Source of the DNA: Actinomycetes bacterium | GTDB taxonomy: Bacteria > Actinomycetota > Actinomycetes > Mycobacteriales > Mycobacteriaceae | NCBI GenBank assembly: GCA_029780675.1 | Contig: JAKOYE010000011.1 | Coordinates: forward strand, 1-40,767 | DNA length: 40,767 nt | Direction: 5' to 3' | Shown: positions 30,801 through 40,058 of the stretch, piece by piece | Layout: every line of letters begins with the position of its first letter | How positions within the stretch are numbered: position 1 is the stretch's first letter | Position numbers and translations under genes: made by a program | The notes under the pieces: model-generated | What the model was told of the DNA's origin: nothing | The model's input: only the letters and a program-made list of their open reading frames with translations | The model's database searches: none

Positions 30801-31420
30801 CTTCAACCTGGGTTCGGGCAATACCGGGGACTCCAACATCGGGGTCGGCAACCTGGGTAGCAACAACTTCGGGTTCGGCAACGCCGGTGACGGCAATATT
30901 GGACTGGGCAATACCGGGTCCGGCAACTTCGGGTTCGGCAACACCGGCAACAACAACATCGGGATCGGGCTGACCGGCGATAACCAGTTCGGGTTCGGCG
31001 GACTCAACTCGGGCTCGGGCAACAGCGGCCTGTTCAACTCCGGTGTCGGCAACAGCGGCTTGTTCAACGCCGGGAGCTTCAACAAGGGCGTGGGCAACTC
31101 CGGCAACGGCAACTGGGGCTTCGCCAACTCGGGCAACATCAACACCGGCTGGTTCAACAGCGGTAGCACGAACTTCGGACTGGCCAACGCCGGCAACCTC
31201 AACACCGGTTGGCACAACGCGGGCAGCTACAACTCCGGCGACGGCAACGTCGGCGATGTGAACACCGGCGACAACAACGTCGGGGACCGAAACACCGGAT
31301 GGTTCAACCCCGGCGACGCCAACACCGGCCTGGCCAACCTGGGCAATATCAATACCGGCGCCTTCAACACCGGCACCGGGAACAACGGTCTGTTCTGGCG
31401 CCCCGACAACCGCGGCTGGG
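27863..31420 (+). repeat. Three tandem MPTR modules of 1.3-1.5 kb
   Basis: The module core recurs about 1.34 kb and then about 1.49 kb apart (near 28130, 29465 and 30955), with long near-identical nucleotide runs in each, for example around 28100-28250, 29430-29580 and 30920-31070. This organisation favours recombination between modules and makes assembly and length errors likely. Confidence 0.75.
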
Positions 31421-32955
31421 TGAACCTTGTTCTCGGCGGAGAGATTCCGGCGATCCCGATCAGCCTTGACGTCGACATTCCGGTCAACATCCCGATCACC
31501 GCCGCGTTCGGGGACTTCACACTCGACGGCTTCACGATTCCGGGATTCAACATCGCCACATCGAATTGGCCGGAGTACACGAATGAGCCGCTCCCGCTGC
31601 CAGTGGGAGAAGCGGTGCTCAATCTCCACGTCGTCGACGGAGACATCCCGGTGGGCGATATCACCGTCAACCAGTTGGAGCTCAAACTGCCCACGTTCAC
31701 CGGCCTGATCGGTGGACCGGACACCACAATCCCGTTCAGCTTCGACGCCAACATCGGTCCCGCCGTTCTGGCCATCGCGTTGGCGCCGACAGGTCCGGGG
31801 CTCTTCAACGCAACCGACAGCTACTCCTCCGGGTTCTTCAACACCGGCGGCGGGGCAGGTTCGGGGATTTTCAATGCGGGTGCAGGCGTATCCGGTTTGT
31901 GGAACGTCGCAGTCGAGCAGTTGATCGGATCCGCATTGTCGGGCTCGTTCAACACCGGCTCGCTGGGATCGGGGATGGGCAACATCGGCACCGCGGTCGC
32001 CGGGTTCTTCAACACCAGCACCTTCGAGGACACCACGCCGGCGTTCGTCTCGGGCGTGGCGAATACCGGGGCGGTCCTAGCGGGGTGGTTCCAGAACGCC
32101 CTCAGCCTCGGCACCTACATCGACCGCATAAAGTCCCACTTCGACGCCCCGATCCCGTTGGGCCTCAACATCGGATTGTCTGAGATCCCCATCGACTTCA
32201 CCGCCGCACTAGGGGTTGACATTCCGCTCAGCATCACCAGCACGCCGATCGAGTTGACCCAGATCGGGGTCGACCCGATTGTGGTGGGACCGGGGCCGCT
32301 GTTCAATTTCAATGTCCTTGGGGGACTGTCGTCAGCGCTGGCTTCGTGCTTCAGTGGAGTATGCGCCGCCGGCGAGGCCGAACTGGATATCACGCTGGGT
32401 CCGATATCGGCCGGTCCGGTGGAGATCGGTTTCGTTGACGGCCAACTGCTCTCAGGCGTCATCGGCGGCCCCGGTAAGGGGCTCGGGGTCTCCGGCCAGG
32501 CAGGCATCGGCCCGATCGACATCCCGCTGCCGTGGCAGGTGTTCGCTGATCCGACCTACCCGATCACGATCCCTGAGTTCCCCTGGTTCTACGACATCGT
32601 CGGCGACGTCGATGTTCCGATCACCGGCGCGATCGGGCAGATCGACGTCGATGAGTTCTCCACGTCGATCCCGCTGTTGGTGAATGCCCTGCTGAAGGTT
32701 GGCTACTGCATTACTGTCGCTGCCTGCACGCCCTCAGGCGTCTTCGGCAGCCTCACCCTGTTCCGCCCGAACGGAACGTGGCCCAACTTCTCCGTCCAAC
32801 CTCCGTGGACGGTTCTCCAGCTCATCCAAACCACCTTGAGTGACGCTTTCGGGCCGATTGTCGTCCCCTCCATCGACATCAACATCCCGATTCAGGACTC
32901 GGTCAGCGGCTCGGATAGCGGCACGCTGGGACCGTTCGTCATCCCACGCGGATAG
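27880..32955 (+). CDS. MPTR-type (NxGxGN) pentapeptide-repeat protein, C-terminal part of frameshifted gene
   Basis: 1691 residues from a GTG with no ribosome-binding site; coding sense actually extends upstream to about 27841. Three large modules each begin with NxGxGN/FNxGxGN repeats (first copies near 27880, 29130, 30625) and contain the near-identical core [21 protein letters not shown] (near 28130, 29465, 30955). Each is followed by a strand-rich non-repeat segment (IPLNIPIT..., GPxTIPI...), then GPGLFNxT and a short second repeat run. The C-terminal 280 residues are non-repetitive with two Cys pairs (CFSGVC, CITVAAC). Such repeats are known from PPE-MPTR proteins, but no PPE domain is present; the signal peptide in the upstream frame would export it. 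Whether it is expressed in full depends on the frameshift. Confidence 0.75.
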   Translation: MGSWNLGNGNVGDFNFGNGNLGSVNLGTGNEGSYNVGSGNAGDRNVGFSNRGSGNFGLGNAGDGNIGLGNTGSGNIGFGNTGNNNIGIGLTGNNQFGFGGLNSGTGNTGLFNSGSGNSGFFNAGTGNVGLFNSGSNSWGIGNAGNASTGLFNVGDVSSGISNVGDFNTGFHNVGSYNSGSSNAGNTNTGDFNTGDRNTGWLNSGDANTGLGNSGNLNTGFFNSGNASNGFFESEDNQNWLPAINIAFTVPGLEFDESLPITLDEVFEIPLDIFTDPRNLTITVGPTTLDITASGSTGPLQVTVLEIPTGPGFFNSTTAQSSGFLNSGAGGGSGFFNAGGGVSGLFNIALAQLVGAGALSGLWNNGSQGSGWGNVGTAISGWFNTSPLDPEDPAWLSGIFMVGTEIGGVFWNEVTGKSTFNLGVGNEGFLNFGSGNVGDYNLGSGNEGDVNVGSGNLGDWNFGNGNLGSFNLGSGNEGSFNIGSGNAGDANIGFSNLGSNNFGLGNAGDGNIGLGNTGSGNFGFGNTGNNNIGIGLTGNNQFGFGGLNSGTGNTGLFNSGSGNSGFFNAGTGNQGLFNSGSNNWGIGNAGSTSTGLFNVGDVNTGLANVGNFNTGSWNLGNENSGTANVGDVNSGGFNVGNRNTGWLNPGDANTGLANTGNLNTGAFISGDRSNGLFWRADDQGQLNIDLGITIDEIPLNFMADIPLNIPITASLGDDPFVLESLTIPPISGSLTIPLDLSALTGIPGLPTIVLTPDYVAGPITIPNIYIDPSDPLLTVTIGGPDVSIPINVNGSIGPVYIPLIQTGGPGLFNSTTAPSSGFFNSGAGGGSGLYNTGLASGFFNTAADTLLGSGLSGWSNYGSGGSGAGNLGGATTGWFNTSSLDPEEAANLSGITNVGANLAGLFWNDVTSQTTFNLGIGNIGSVNLGDGNVGDFNFGSGNLGALNFGSGNLGEWNFGNGNIGSVNLGSGNQGSFNLGSGNTGDSNIGVGNLGSNNFGFGNAGDGNIGLGNTGSGNFGFGNTGNNNIGIGLTGDNQFGFGGLNSGSGNSGLFNSGVGNSGLFNAGSFNKGVGNSGNGNWGFANSGNINTGWFNSGSTNFGLANAGNLNTGWHNAGSYNSGDGNVGDVNTGDNNVGDRNTGWFNPGDANTGLANLGNINTGAFNTGTGNNGLFWRPDNRGWVNLVLGGEIPAIPISLDVDIPVNIPITAAFGDFTLDGFTIPGFNIATSNWPEYTNEPLPLPVGEAVLNLHVVDGDIPVGDITVNQLELKLPTFTGLIGGPDTTIPFSFDANIGPAVLAIALAPTGPGLFNATDSYSSGFFNTGGGAGSGIFNAGAGVSGLWNVAVEQLIGSALSGSFNTGSLGSGMGNIGTAVAGFFNTSTFEDTTPAFVSGVANTGAVLAGWFQNALSLGTYIDRIKSHFDAPIPLGLNIGLSEIPIDFTAALGVDIPLSITSTPIELTQIGVDPIVVGPGPLFNFNVLGGLSSALASCFSGVCAAGEAELDITLGPISAGPVEIGFVDGQLLSGVIGGPGKGLGVSGQAGIGPIDIPLPWQVFADPTYPITIPEFPWFYDIVGDVDVPITGAIGQIDVDEFSTSIPLLVNALLKVGYCITVAACTPSGVFGSLTLFRPNGTWPNFSVQPPWTVLQLIQTTLSDAFGPIVVPSIDINIPIQDSVSGSDSGTLGPFVIPRG

Positions 32956-32963
32956 CCAGGAGC

Positions 32964-32969
32964 TAGTGT
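32964..32969 (+). promoter_or_regulatory. -10 box TAGTGT before TIGR04255 gene
   Basis: TAGTGT fits TANNNT and ends eight bases before ATG 32978, a spacing also seen at nadD. It favours ATG 32978 over GTG 32966, which lies inside the box. Confidence 0.35.
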
Positions 32970-32977
32970 CGCCGACC

Positions 32978-33832
32978 ATGTATGCAGACCGTGAGACGTA
33001 CGTCCAGCCACCGCTGGTACTGGTGGCCGCCGAGATTCGCTTTACCGATGCACCACGACTGCGTCAGCAGGAGACGCTGGATGCGGTGGCGATCGCCCTC
33101 GACCGGCTGTTCCCGCTGAGCGCACCGCTGGGCGGGGTCAGCCTGGTCAGCGCCGGTCCGGGCGCCAAACCGCAGTTGGCGCAGCGTCGCGGGGTGGTTC
33201 TCCGCAACACCGAGGGCACCGAGGCGCTGACCGTCTCCCCGTCCTCGATGTCCTACGAGACCACTGAGTACCGCGGCTCTGCGGCCATCAGCGATGTCCT
33301 GGCGGAGGGCTGCCGAGCACTGACCGGCCTGGAGGTGCGCCCCGCGCTGACCCGGGTGGGCGTGCGGTACATCAACGAGGTCCGGGTTCCCGAGCCCCCG
33401 GCCGACGTGCGCGGGTGGTCCCGGTGGATCGAGCCTGCGCTGTTGGCACCGCTGTCGGTGGCCGACCGGCCGGTGACCCGCGGTGTCCAGGGTGCGACGA
33501 CGTTCGACCTCGAGCGAGGACTGCTCAACGCCCGCTATGCGGCGTTCCTCGATGGGGCGACGAACGTTCCGGCTCACCTTCGGCGGCGTCCGTTCACCCC
33601 GGGTCCGTTCTTCGGGTTGGACTTCGACGGTTTCGTCGAGTTCGGTGGCGATCCGGCGGTGCTGCTCGACGCCGGCGTGATCGCCGAACTGTTGCCGGGA
33701 CTGCACTCCGCGGCGGGTTCGATTTTCCAGCGGTCCATCACCGATGAGGCGCGTGCGCTGTTCCGGGGGAGTGGATTGGCGTCCGTGTCGGGTTCGGCCG
33801 AAATGGGGCCCGCGGGCCGGCACGGACTCTGA
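32978..33832 (+). CDS. TIGR04255 family protein
   Basis: 284 residues. The N-terminus (ETYVQPPLVLVAAEIRF) and the internal RVGVRYINEV pattern match the sporadically distributed TIGR04255 family, whose function is unknown. No signal peptide or membrane segment. Begins 22 bases after the stop of the MPTR gene. Start choice: ATG 32978 (leaderless spacing from TAGTGT) is preferred; GTG 32966 has AGGAG only three bases upstream and is the alternative. The family is often found in mobile or defence-related neighbourhoods, so its place next to an accessory repeat gene may be meaningful, but that is inference. Confidence 0.78.
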   Translation: MYADRETYVQPPLVLVAAEIRFTDAPRLRQQETLDAVAIALDRLFPLSAPLGGVSLVSAGPGAKPQLAQRRGVVLRNTEGTEALTVSPSSMSYETTEYRGSAAISDVLAEGCRALTGLEVRPALTRVGVRYINEVRVPEPPADVRGWSRWIEPALLAPLSVADRPVTRGVQGATTFDLERGLLNARYAAFLDGATNVPAHLRRRPFTPGPFFGLDFDGFVEFGGDPAVLLDAGVIAELLPGLHSAAGSIFQRSITDEARALFRGSGLASVSGSAEMGPAGRHGL

Positions 33833-33871
33833 TCGGGAGTCGGTGTCCCGTCGGGTAGACGGGGCCGCCGG

Positions 33872-33883
33872 TCCCGTACGGGA
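33872..33883. promoter_or_regulatory. proA: 12-bp palindrome TCCCGTACGGGA upstream of proA
   Basis: A perfect 12-base palindrome ending six bases before the proA -10 box, so it overlaps the spacer/-35 area. Position is right for an operator; no known regulator is matched. Confidence 0.4.
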
Positions 33884-33889
33884 ACCCGA

Positions 33890-33895
33890 TACGCT
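33890..33895 (+). promoter_or_regulatory. proA: -10 box TACGCT, leaderless proA start
   Basis: TACGCT ends six bases before ATG 33902, and no Shine-Dalgarno sequence is present. Classic leaderless arrangement in mycobacteria. Confidence 0.55.
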
Positions 33896-33901
33896 GGCGC
33901 A

Positions 33902-35155
33902 ATGAGCGTTGACACCGTGCCAGGCACGGGTGCGGAGGTTCGCGAGGCCGTTCACACCGCGGCGCGGCGGGCGCGTGCCGCCTCCCGGTCGCTGGCCTCG
34001 CTGAACACCGCGGTCAAGAATCGGGCCCTGCACGCCGCGGCCGACGCCGTGCTGGGGCACGCCCACCAGATTCTGGCGGCGAATGTCGCCGACCTCGAGG
34101 TGGCGCGCGAGGCGGGCACGCCGGAGGCGATGCTCGACCGGCTGGCACTCAACCCCCATCGGATCGACGGGATCGCCGGGGGCCTGCGCCAGGTCGCCGG
34201 ACTGCCCGACCCGGTCGGCGAGGTGCTGTCCGGACGCACGCTGCCCAACGGTCTGCGGACCAGGCAGGTCCGGGTTCCGTTGGGGGTCGTCGGCATCGTC
34301 TACGAGGGGCGGCCGAACGTCACCGTCGACGCCTTCGGGCTGACCCTGAAGTCCGGTAACGCGGTGCTCCTTCGGGGCAGTTCGTCGGCCGCTCGATCCA
34401 ACGCCGAACTCGTGACCGCCCTGCGCAGCGCGCTGTGCGGGGAAGACCTGCCCGAGGACGCCGTCCAACTCCTGCCCAGCGCCGACCGCTCCAGCGTCAC
34501 CCACCTGATCCAGGCCCGAGGCCTGGTCGACGTGGTGATCCCCCGCGGCGGCGCCGGGCTGATCGATGCCGTGGTTCGGGACGCGACCGTACCGACCATT
34601 GAGACCGGGGTCGGCAACTGTCACGTGTATGTGCACGCCGAGGCCGATCTCGACGTCGCCGAGGCGATCGTGCTCAACGCCAAGACCCGCCGGCCCAGCG
34701 TGTGCAACGCCGCCGAGACCCTGCTCATCGACGCCGCCGTCGCCGGCACCGCGGTGCCACGTCTGGTCGGGGCCCTGCAGGGCGCCGGGGTCACCGTGCA
34801 CGACAACCCCACCGAGGAGGAACTCCGGGCGGAGTTCCTGTCGATGGACATCGCGCTGGCCGTGGTCGACGGCGTCGATGCCGCCATCGACCACATCAAC
34901 ACCTATGGAACCGGGCATACCGAGGCGATCGTCACCACCGACCTGGCCGCCGCGCAGCGCTTCACCGAGCGGGTCGACTCGGCCGCGGTGATGGTGAACG
35001 CCTCGACCGCGTTCACCGACGGCGAGCAGTTCGGTTTCGGCGCCGAGATCGGCATCTCCACCCAGAAGTTGCACGCCCGCGGGCCGATGGGTCTGCCGGA
35101 ACTGACCTCGACCAAGTGGATCGTCTACGGCGACGGTCACACCCGGCCGGCCTAG
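33902..35155 (+). CDS. proA: Gamma-glutamyl phosphate reductase
   Basis: Second step of proline synthesis: NADPH-dependent reduction of glutamyl phosphate made by ProB. 417 residues, aldehyde dehydrogenase superfamily. [33 protein letters not shown], and catalytic C268 in [12 protein letters not shown] are present; [16 protein letters not shown] near the end is the ProA signature. Start supported by the leaderless promoter. The MoxR gene follows 17 bases after its stop, so the two may be co-transcribed. Confidence 0.97.
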   Translation: MSVDTVPGTGAEVREAVHTAARRARAASRSLASLNTAVKNRALHAAADAVLGHAHQILAANVADLEVAREAGTPEAMLDRLALNPHRIDGIAGGLRQVAGLPDPVGEVLSGRTLPNGLRTRQVRVPLGVVGIVYEGRPNVTVDAFGLTLKSGNAVLLRGSSSAARSNAELVTALRSALCGEDLPEDAVQLLPSADRSSVTHLIQARGLVDVVIPRGGAGLIDAVVRDATVPTIETGVGNCHVYVHAEADLDVAEAIVLNAKTRRPSVCNAAETLLIDAAVAGTAVPRLVGALQGAGVTVHDNPTEEELRAEFLSMDIALAVVDGVDAAIDHINTYGTGHTEAIVTTDLAAAQRFTERVDSAAVMVNASTAFTDGEQFGFGAEIGISTQKLHARGPMGLPELTSTKWIVYGDGHTRPA

Positions 35156-35172
35156 AGACTGGAGAACCCGAG

Positions 35173-36069
35173 TTGACCGATTCCTCCGCCGCCACCGGTG
35201 CGGTGACCCCGTTGTTCACCGACATCGACGATGTCACCCGTCGGCTGACCGCGACCGGCTACCTGCCCGATACCGCCACCGCCACCGCGGTCTTCCTCGC
35301 CGACCGGCTGGGCAAACCGCTGCTGGTGGAGGGTCCGGCCGGGGTCGGCAAAACCGAACTCGCCCGCGCCGTCGCTCAGGCCACCGGCTCGGACCTGGTG
35401 CGGCTGCAATGTTACGAAGGGGTCGACGAGGCCCGCGCGCTCTACGAGTGGAACCACGCCAAGCAGATCCTGCGGATCCAGTCGGCCACCGGCGCAGACC
35501 ACGATTGGGAACACACCAAGGACGACGTGTTCAGCGAGGAGTTCCTGCTCTCCCGGCCGTTGCTCACCGCGATCCGCCGGACCGAGCCCACCGTGCTGCT
35601 GATCGACGAGACCGATAAGGCCGATATCGAGATCGAGGGTCTGCTGCTGGAGGTGCTGAGCGACTTCGCGGTCACCATTCCCGAATTGGGCACCATCACC
35701 GCCACCCGCCGGCCGTTCGTGGTGCTGACCTCCAATGCCACCCGCGAACTGTCCGAGGCGCTCAAGCGGCGGTGTCTGTTCCTGCACATCGACTTCCCCG
35801 ACCCCGACCTGGAACGCCGGATCCTGCTGTCCCGGGTGCCCGAACTTCCGGAGAGCATCGCCGCGGAACTGGTCCGGATCATCGGAGTGCTGCGCGGCAT
35901 GCAACTCAAGAAGTTCCCGTCGGTTGCCGAGACCATCGACTGGGGCCGCACCGTCCTGGCCTTGGGAGCCGACACCATCGACGACGCCACCATCGCGGCG
36001 ACGCTCGGCGTGGTGCTCAAGCACCAGTCCGATCAGCAGCGCGCCGCCGGCGAACTGCGACTGAACTAG
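35173..36069 (+). CDS. MoxR-family AAA+ ATPase (Rv2426c type)
   Basis: 298 residues. Walker A GPAGVGKT at 54-61, Walker B VLLIDETDKAD near 137-147, and the arginine-rich sensor region with TSNATRELSEALKRRCLFLHIDFP. MoxR ATPases act as chaperones with von Willebrand A proteins to insert cofactors or remodel complexes; the following gene encodes such a partner. TTG 35173 is chosen because TGGAGAA lies 6-8 bases upstream and it matches the length of the M. tuberculosis homologue; the frame is open further upstream but overlaps proA. Stop and next start are six bases apart. Confidence 0.88.
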   Translation: MTDSSAATGAVTPLFTDIDDVTRRLTATGYLPDTATATAVFLADRLGKPLLVEGPAGVGKTELARAVAQATGSDLVRLQCYEGVDEARALYEWNHAKQILRIQSATGADHDWEHTKDDVFSEEFLLSRPLLTAIRRTEPTVLLIDETDKADIEIEGLLLEVLSDFAVTIPELGTITATRRPFVVLTSNATRELSEALKRRCLFLHIDFPDPDLERRILLSRVPELPESIAAELVRIIGVLRGMQLKKFPSVAETIDWGRTVLALGADTIDDATIAATLGVVLKHQSDQQRAAGELRLN

Positions 36070-36075
36070 ACGACC

Positions 36076-37530
36076 GTGGCCCGTCGTCCGCGTCCTCCCC
36101 AGCCACTGGCTCCGCACGGCCTGCCGGGTCACCTGGTCGGCTTCGTCGAAGCGCTACGCGCGCAAGGCATTTCGGTCGGCCCATCGGAGACCGTCGACGC
36201 CGGTCAGGTGATGTCGGTGCTGGGACTGGGCGACCGCGAGGCACTGCGGGAGGGTCTGGCCTGCGCGGTGTTGCGGCGGGCCGACCACCGGCAGACCTAC
36301 GACGCCCTGTTCGACCTGTGGTGGCCGGCCGCCCTCGGCGGACGGACGGTGCTCGACGACGAGGACGGGCCGGCCGCGAGTTCGGCCGCCAATCCGGCAG
36401 GGGTGGACCCCGAGGACCTCGAGGCGATGCGGGGCATGCTGCTGGATCTGCTGACCGAGAACCCCGACATCGGCGATCTGGACGACCGCCTCGTGGCGAT
36501 GATCGCCGCGATCGTCGAGGCGCACGGCCGTTACACCTCCAGCCGTGGTCCGTCCTATTCCGCCTATCAGGCACTCAAGGCGATGGAACTGGGCCAACTG
36601 CAGGGCCGATTGCTGGCGGGACTGCTCGCCCCGCACGGTGACGATCCATCCCCGGCGCAGGAGCAGATCGCCAAAGCCCTTGCCGCGCAGAAGATCGCAC
36701 AGCTGCGACGGATGGTGGAGGGGGAGACCAAGCGGCGCACCGCTGAGCAACTCGGCCGCGAGCACGTGCAGATGTACGGGATCCCGCAGCTGTCCGAGAA
36801 CGTGGAGTTCCTGCGGGCATCCGGCGACCAGCTGCGCCAGATGCGGCGTGTGGTCGCGCCCCTGGCCCGGGTGCTGGCCGCCAAGCTGGCCGCCCGTCGC
36901 CGGCGCGCCCGGGCGGGGTCGATCGACCTGCGCAAGACGTTACGAAAGTCGATGTCCACCGGCGGGGTCCCGATCGACGTGGTGCTGCGCAAGCCCCGCC
37001 CCGCCCGTCCGGAACTGGTGGTGCTGTGCGATATGTCCGGTTCGGTCGCCGGATTCAGCCACTTCACCCTGCTGCTGGTCCATGCGCTGCGCCAGCAGTT
37101 CTCACGGGTGCGCGTCTTCGCCTTCATCGACACCACCGACGAGGTCACCCACATGTTCGGCGCCGACGCCGACCTGGCCATCGTGATCCAGCGCATCACC
37201 CGGGAAGCCGCGGTGTTCACCCGTGACGGGCACTCCGACTACGGCAACGCGTTCGTCTCTTTCACCGAGGAGTTCCCCGGCGTGCTGTCCCCGCGCAGTT
37301 CGCTGTTGGTCCTCGGCGACGGCCGCACCAACTACCGCAACCCCGCCGCCGACGTGCTGGCGCACATGGTCACCGCCAGCCGGCACGCGCACTGGCTCAA
37401 CCCCGAGCCGCGGCACCTCTGGGGCAGCGGTGACTCGGCGGTTCCCCGCTACGCCGACGTCATCACCATGCACGAGTGCCGCTCGGCCAAGCAGCTGGCG
37501 GCCGTCATCGACCGGCTGCTGCCGGTCTGA
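36076..37530 (+). CDS. CoxE-like von Willebrand A domain protein (Rv2425c type)
   Basis: 484 residues. The C-terminal half carries a VWA domain with metal-ion-dependent adhesion site D319-x-S321-x-S323 (CDMSGSVAGF), a later Asp in LGDGRTNYRN, and an arginine-rich region before it (RRRRARAGSIDLRKTLRKS). The N-terminal part is helical. CoxE-type proteins work with MoxR ATPases; the pair corresponds to Rv2426c-Rv2425c. GTG start six bases after the MoxR stop. Substrate complex unknown. Genes Rv2424c-Rv2422 found next in M. tuberculosis are missing; nadD follows directly. Confidence 0.88.
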   Translation: MARRPRPPQPLAPHGLPGHLVGFVEALRAQGISVGPSETVDAGQVMSVLGLGDREALREGLACAVLRRADHRQTYDALFDLWWPAALGGRTVLDDEDGPAASSAANPAGVDPEDLEAMRGMLLDLLTENPDIGDLDDRLVAMIAAIVEAHGRYTSSRGPSYSAYQALKAMELGQLQGRLLAGLLAPHGDDPSPAQEQIAKALAAQKIAQLRRMVEGETKRRTAEQLGREHVQMYGIPQLSENVEFLRASGDQLRQMRRVVAPLARVLAAKLAARRRRARAGSIDLRKTLRKSMSTGGVPIDVVLRKPRPARPELVVLCDMSGSVAGFSHFTLLLVHALRQQFSRVRVFAFIDTTDEVTHMFGADADLAIVIQRITREAAVFTRDGHSDYGNAFVSFTEEFPGVLSPRSSLLVLGDGRTNYRNPAADVLAHMVTASRHAHWLNPEPRHLWGSGDSAVPRYADVITMHECRSAKQLAAVIDRLLPV

Positions 37531-37534
37531 GACG

Positions 37535-37540
37535 TAAACT
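37535..37540 (+). promoter_or_regulatory. nadD: -10 box TAAACT, leaderless nadD start
   Basis: TAAACT (TANNNT) lies five bases after the vWA gene stop and ends eight bases before GTG 37549. No Shine-Dalgarno sequence is visible, supporting a leaderless nadD operon transcript. Confidence 0.5.
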
Positions 37541-37548
37541 CTCCGTTC

Positions 37549-38256
37549 GTGACGTCTCGGCTGGCTTCCCGGCGCAGGCTGGGGGTGATGGGCGGAACGT
37601 TCGACCCGATTCACAACGGGCACCTGGTGGCCGCCAGCGAGGCCGCCGATCTGTTCGACCTCGACGAGGTGGTGTTCGTCCCGACCGGGCAGCCATGGCA
37701 GAAAGGCCGGCACGTCACCGCCGCCGAGGACCGCTACCTAATGACTGTCATCGCCACCGCGTCCAACCCCCGGTTCTCGGTGAGCCGGGTCGATGTCGAC
37801 AGGGACGGGCCGACCTACACCACCGACACCCTGCGTGACCTGCGCGCTATGCACCCCGACGCGGACCTGTACTTCATCACCGGCGCCGATGCGCTGGGCT
37901 CGATCCTGACCTGGCAGGGGGCCGGGGAACTCTTCGGGCTCGCCCGGTTCGTCGGGGTAAGCCGGCCGGGCTACGAACTCACCGACGCGCACATCACCGA
38001 GGCCTTCCACCGACTGCCCGAGGACGCCCTGCACCTGGTCGAGGTGCCGGCGCTGGCGATCTCCTCCACCGACTGCCGCCAGCGGGCGGTCGCGGGGCGG
38101 CCGATCTGGTATCTGGTGCCCGACGGTGTGGTCCAGTACGTCGCCAAACGGGACCTATACCGGCCCCGATCCGCTGAAGACCTACCCGATGAAGACCTAC
38201 CCGATGAGGCCCGATCCGATGAGGCCAGATCCACCGATGGAGGTGCTACCGCATGA
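37549..38256 (+). CDS. nadD: Nicotinate-nucleotide adenylyltransferase
   Basis: Adenylates nicotinic acid mononucleotide in NAD synthesis, one step before NadE (also in this window). 235 residues; nucleotidyltransferase motif [13 protein letters not shown] with H22 and H25, DxLRDLR region, and the C-terminal [10 protein letters not shown]. tuberculosis NadD is about 211 residues; the extra length here is a tail built from a 15-base tandem repeat (residues 210-229). The stop overlaps the rsfS start (ATGA), so nadD, rsfS, gpgP, octT and degV form one tightly packed operon. Confidence 0.95.
   Translation: MTSRLASRRRLGVMGGTFDPIHNGHLVAASEAADLFDLDEVVFVPTGQPWQKGRHVTAAEDRYLMTVIATASNPRFSVSRVDVDRDGPTYTTDTLRDLRAMHPDADLYFITGADALGSILTWQGAGELFGLARFVGVSRPGYELTDAHITEAFHRLPEDALHLVEVPALAISSTDCRQRAVAGRPIWYLVPDGVVQYVAKRDLYRPRSAEDLPDEDLPDEARSDEARSTDGGATA
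38176..38235 (+). repeat. nadD: Four 15-bp repeats in nadD tail
   Basis: Two perfect copies of GAAGACCTACCCGAT (38176-38190, 38191-38205) followed by two diverged copies (GAGGCCCGATCCGAT at 38206-38220 and GAGGCCAGATCCACC at 38221-38235), in frame, coding [21 protein letters not shown] small in-frame minisatellite; copy number may vary between strains without disturbing the catalytic domain. Confidence 0.85.
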
Positions 38257-38657
38257 CCGCGTCCGCCGAGGCCGTTGCGATGGCGACAGTGGCCGCCCGC
38301 GCCGCCGCGTCCAAGCTTGCGCAGGACGTCGTCGTCATCGACGTCTCCGACCAACTGGTGATCACCGACTGCTTCGTCATCGCCTCGGCGGCCAACGAGC
38401 GCCAGGTCGGCGCGATCGTCGATGAGGTGGAGGAGAAGATGCGACTGGCCGGGCACAAACCGGCCCGCCGTGAGGGCACCCGGGAGGGTCGCTGGGTGCT
38501 GCTCGATTACGTCGACATCGTCGTGCACATCCAGCACACCGACGAGCGTGCCTTCTACGCCCTCGACCGGCTGTGGCGGGACTGCCCGATCGTCGCCGTC
38601 GATCTCGACGCCGATCTTGAGGGCGACCTCGACGCTGAACCGGAGGTCCTCTCGTGA
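38253..38657 (+). CDS. rsfS: Ribosomal silencing factor RsfS
   Basis: Binds ribosomal protein L14 and blocks joining of the subunits under starvation. 134 residues; the core [40 protein letters not shown] and DIVVHIQH is the RsfS/Iojap signature. Starts at an ATG overlapping the nadD stop and overlaps the gpgP GTG at its end (GTGA). The acidic C-terminus ([13 protein letters not shown]) is typical of mycobacterial members. Confidence 0.95.
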   Translation: MTASAEAVAMATVAARAAASKLAQDVVVIDVSDQLVITDCFVIASAANERQVGAIVDEVEEKMRLAGHKPARREGTREGRWVLLDYVDIVVHIQHTDERAFYALDRLWRDCPIVAVDLDADLEGDLDAEPEVLS

Positions 38658-39325
38658 ATCGTGTCCGTCGCCTGGTCATGCTGCGCCACGGCCAGACCGT
38701 GTTCAACGCCGACAGCCGCATGCAGGGGCAGCTGGACACCCCGCTGTCCGATCTTGGGCGGGCCCAGGCGGTCGCCGCCGCGGAGGTGCTGGCCAAACGG
38801 CAGCCGCTGGCGATCTTCTCCTCCGACCTCAGCCGCGCGCACGACACCGCCGTCGAACTCGCCGAGCGGTGTGGCCTGCAGGTTCTCACCGACGCCCGGC
38901 TCCGCGAGACGAGCCTCGGCGACTGGCAGGGCCTGACCCACGAGGAGGTCGACGCCCTGTCTCCCGGCGCGCGGCTGGCCTGGCGGGAGGATGCCACCTC
39001 GGCTCCACACGGCGGTGAGAACCGGATCGACGTCGCCAACCGCAGCCGGCCACTGGTCGCCGAGCTGGTGGACGCTGAGCCGGATTGGGGTGCCGACGAC
39101 TGCGAACGGCCGGTTGTTCTGGTCACCCACGGCGGGCTGATCGCGGCCCTCACCGCCCGGCTGCTGGGACTGCCGGTGGACAGCTGGCCGGCGCTGGGCG
39201 GTATGGGCAATGCCAGCTGGACCCAGCTCTCGGGGCATGGGCCGGCCGATGCCGATCTCGGGGACCTGCGCTGGCGGCTCGACGTGTGGAACGCCTCAGC
39301 GCAGGTCGCCAACGATGTCCTCTGA
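38654..39325 (+). CDS. gpgP: Glucosyl-3-phosphoglycerate phosphatase
   Basis: Histidine-phosphatase-fold enzyme that dephosphorylates glucosyl-3-phosphoglycerate in methylglucose lipopolysaccharide (MGLP) synthesis. 223 residues, same as M. tuberculosis Rv2419c, with nearly the same N- and C-terminal sequence. RHGQT motif with catalytic H12, the ETxLGDWQG block, and the second histidine in VTHGGLI. GTG start overlaps the rsfS stop. The following gene, octT, acts in the same pathway and overlaps by 11 bases. Confidence 0.95.
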   Translation: MNRVRRLVMLRHGQTVFNADSRMQGQLDTPLSDLGRAQAVAAAEVLAKRQPLAIFSSDLSRAHDTAVELAERCGLQVLTDARLRETSLGDWQGLTHEEVDALSPGARLAWREDATSAPHGGENRIDVANRSRPLVAELVDAEPDWGADDCERPVVLVTHGGLIAALTARLLGLPVDSWPALGGMGNASWTQLSGHGPADADLGDLRWRLDVWNASAQVANDVL

Positions 39326-40055
39326 GTCGGCGCCACGACCCGCGACGCTGCTGGTCTTCGCCGACTCGCTGTCCTATTACGGCCCGCAGGGCGGCCTGCC
39401 CGCCGACGACCCGCGGATCTGGCCGAATATCGTTGCCGCCGAACTGGGTTGGGAATGCGAGCTGATCGGCCGGATCGGCTGGACGTGCCGCGACGTGTGG
39501 TGGGCCGCCACCCAGGATCCGCGGGCCTGGGCTGCACTGCCGCGGGCGGGGGCGGTGATCTTCGCGACCTCGGGGATGGATTCGCTGCCGTCGCCGTTGC
39601 CGACCGCGTTGCGCGAACTCATCCGCTATGTGCGGCCGGTCGCGCTCCGGCGCCGGGTTCGTGACATCTATGGGTTGATCCAGCGCCGGCTCTCGCCGGT
39701 ATCGCGTTCCGCGCTGCCGCCCCGGCTCAGCGCCGAGTATCTGGAGATGACCAGGGCGGCAATCGACTTCAACCGCCCCGGCATCCCGGTCGTCGCCTGC
39801 CTTCCCTCGGTGCACATCGCCCCCGCGTACGGTCACGCCCACCACGGCAGGGCGCCGACCGCGGATGCGATCACGCAATGGGCTCAGCGCCATGGGGTCC
39901 CACTGGTCGACCTCAAGGAGGCCGTTGCCGGCGAAGTTCTGGCCGGCCGGGGTAACCCGGACGGGATCCACTGGAATTTCGAGGCGCACCGTGCGGTCGC
40001 CGACCGAATGCTGAAGGCACTCGCCGAGGCCGGTGTCACCGTCGAGGGGGCCTGA
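39315..40055 (+). CDS. octT: Diglucosylglycerate octanoyltransferase
   Basis: Adds octanoate to diglucosylglycerate, an early MGLP intermediate. 246 residues, SGNH/GDSL fold: block [10 protein letters not shown] with nucleophile S18, and the C-terminal catalytic pair in [10 protein letters not shown]. Matches Rv2418c in place and length. The ATG at 39315 overlaps the end of gpgP by 11 bases; upstream in-frame codons from 39210 lie inside gpgP and are not used. The degV gene begins three bases after its stop. Confidence 0.93.
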   Translation: MSSESAPRPATLLVFADSLSYYGPQGGLPADDPRIWPNIVAAELGWECELIGRIGWTCRDVWWAATQDPRAWAALPRAGAVIFATSGMDSLPSPLPTALRELIRYVRPVALRRRVRDIYGLIQRRLSPVSRSALPPRLSAEYLEMTRAAIDFNRPGIPVVACLPSVHIAPAYGHAHHGRAPTADAITQWAQRHGVPLVDLKEAVAGEVLAGRGNPDGIHWNFEAHRAVADRMLKALAEAGVTVEGA

Positions 40056-40058
40056 CCG

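Noticed and set aside
27772..32114. Minus-strand frames opposite the MPTR repeats
   Set aside because: Regular repeat composition keeps the reverse frames open; their sequence is merely the repeat read backwards.
34702..35172. Upstream extension of the MoxR gene
   Set aside because: It runs in another frame through proA; TTG 35173 has a ribosome-binding site and gives the normal family length.
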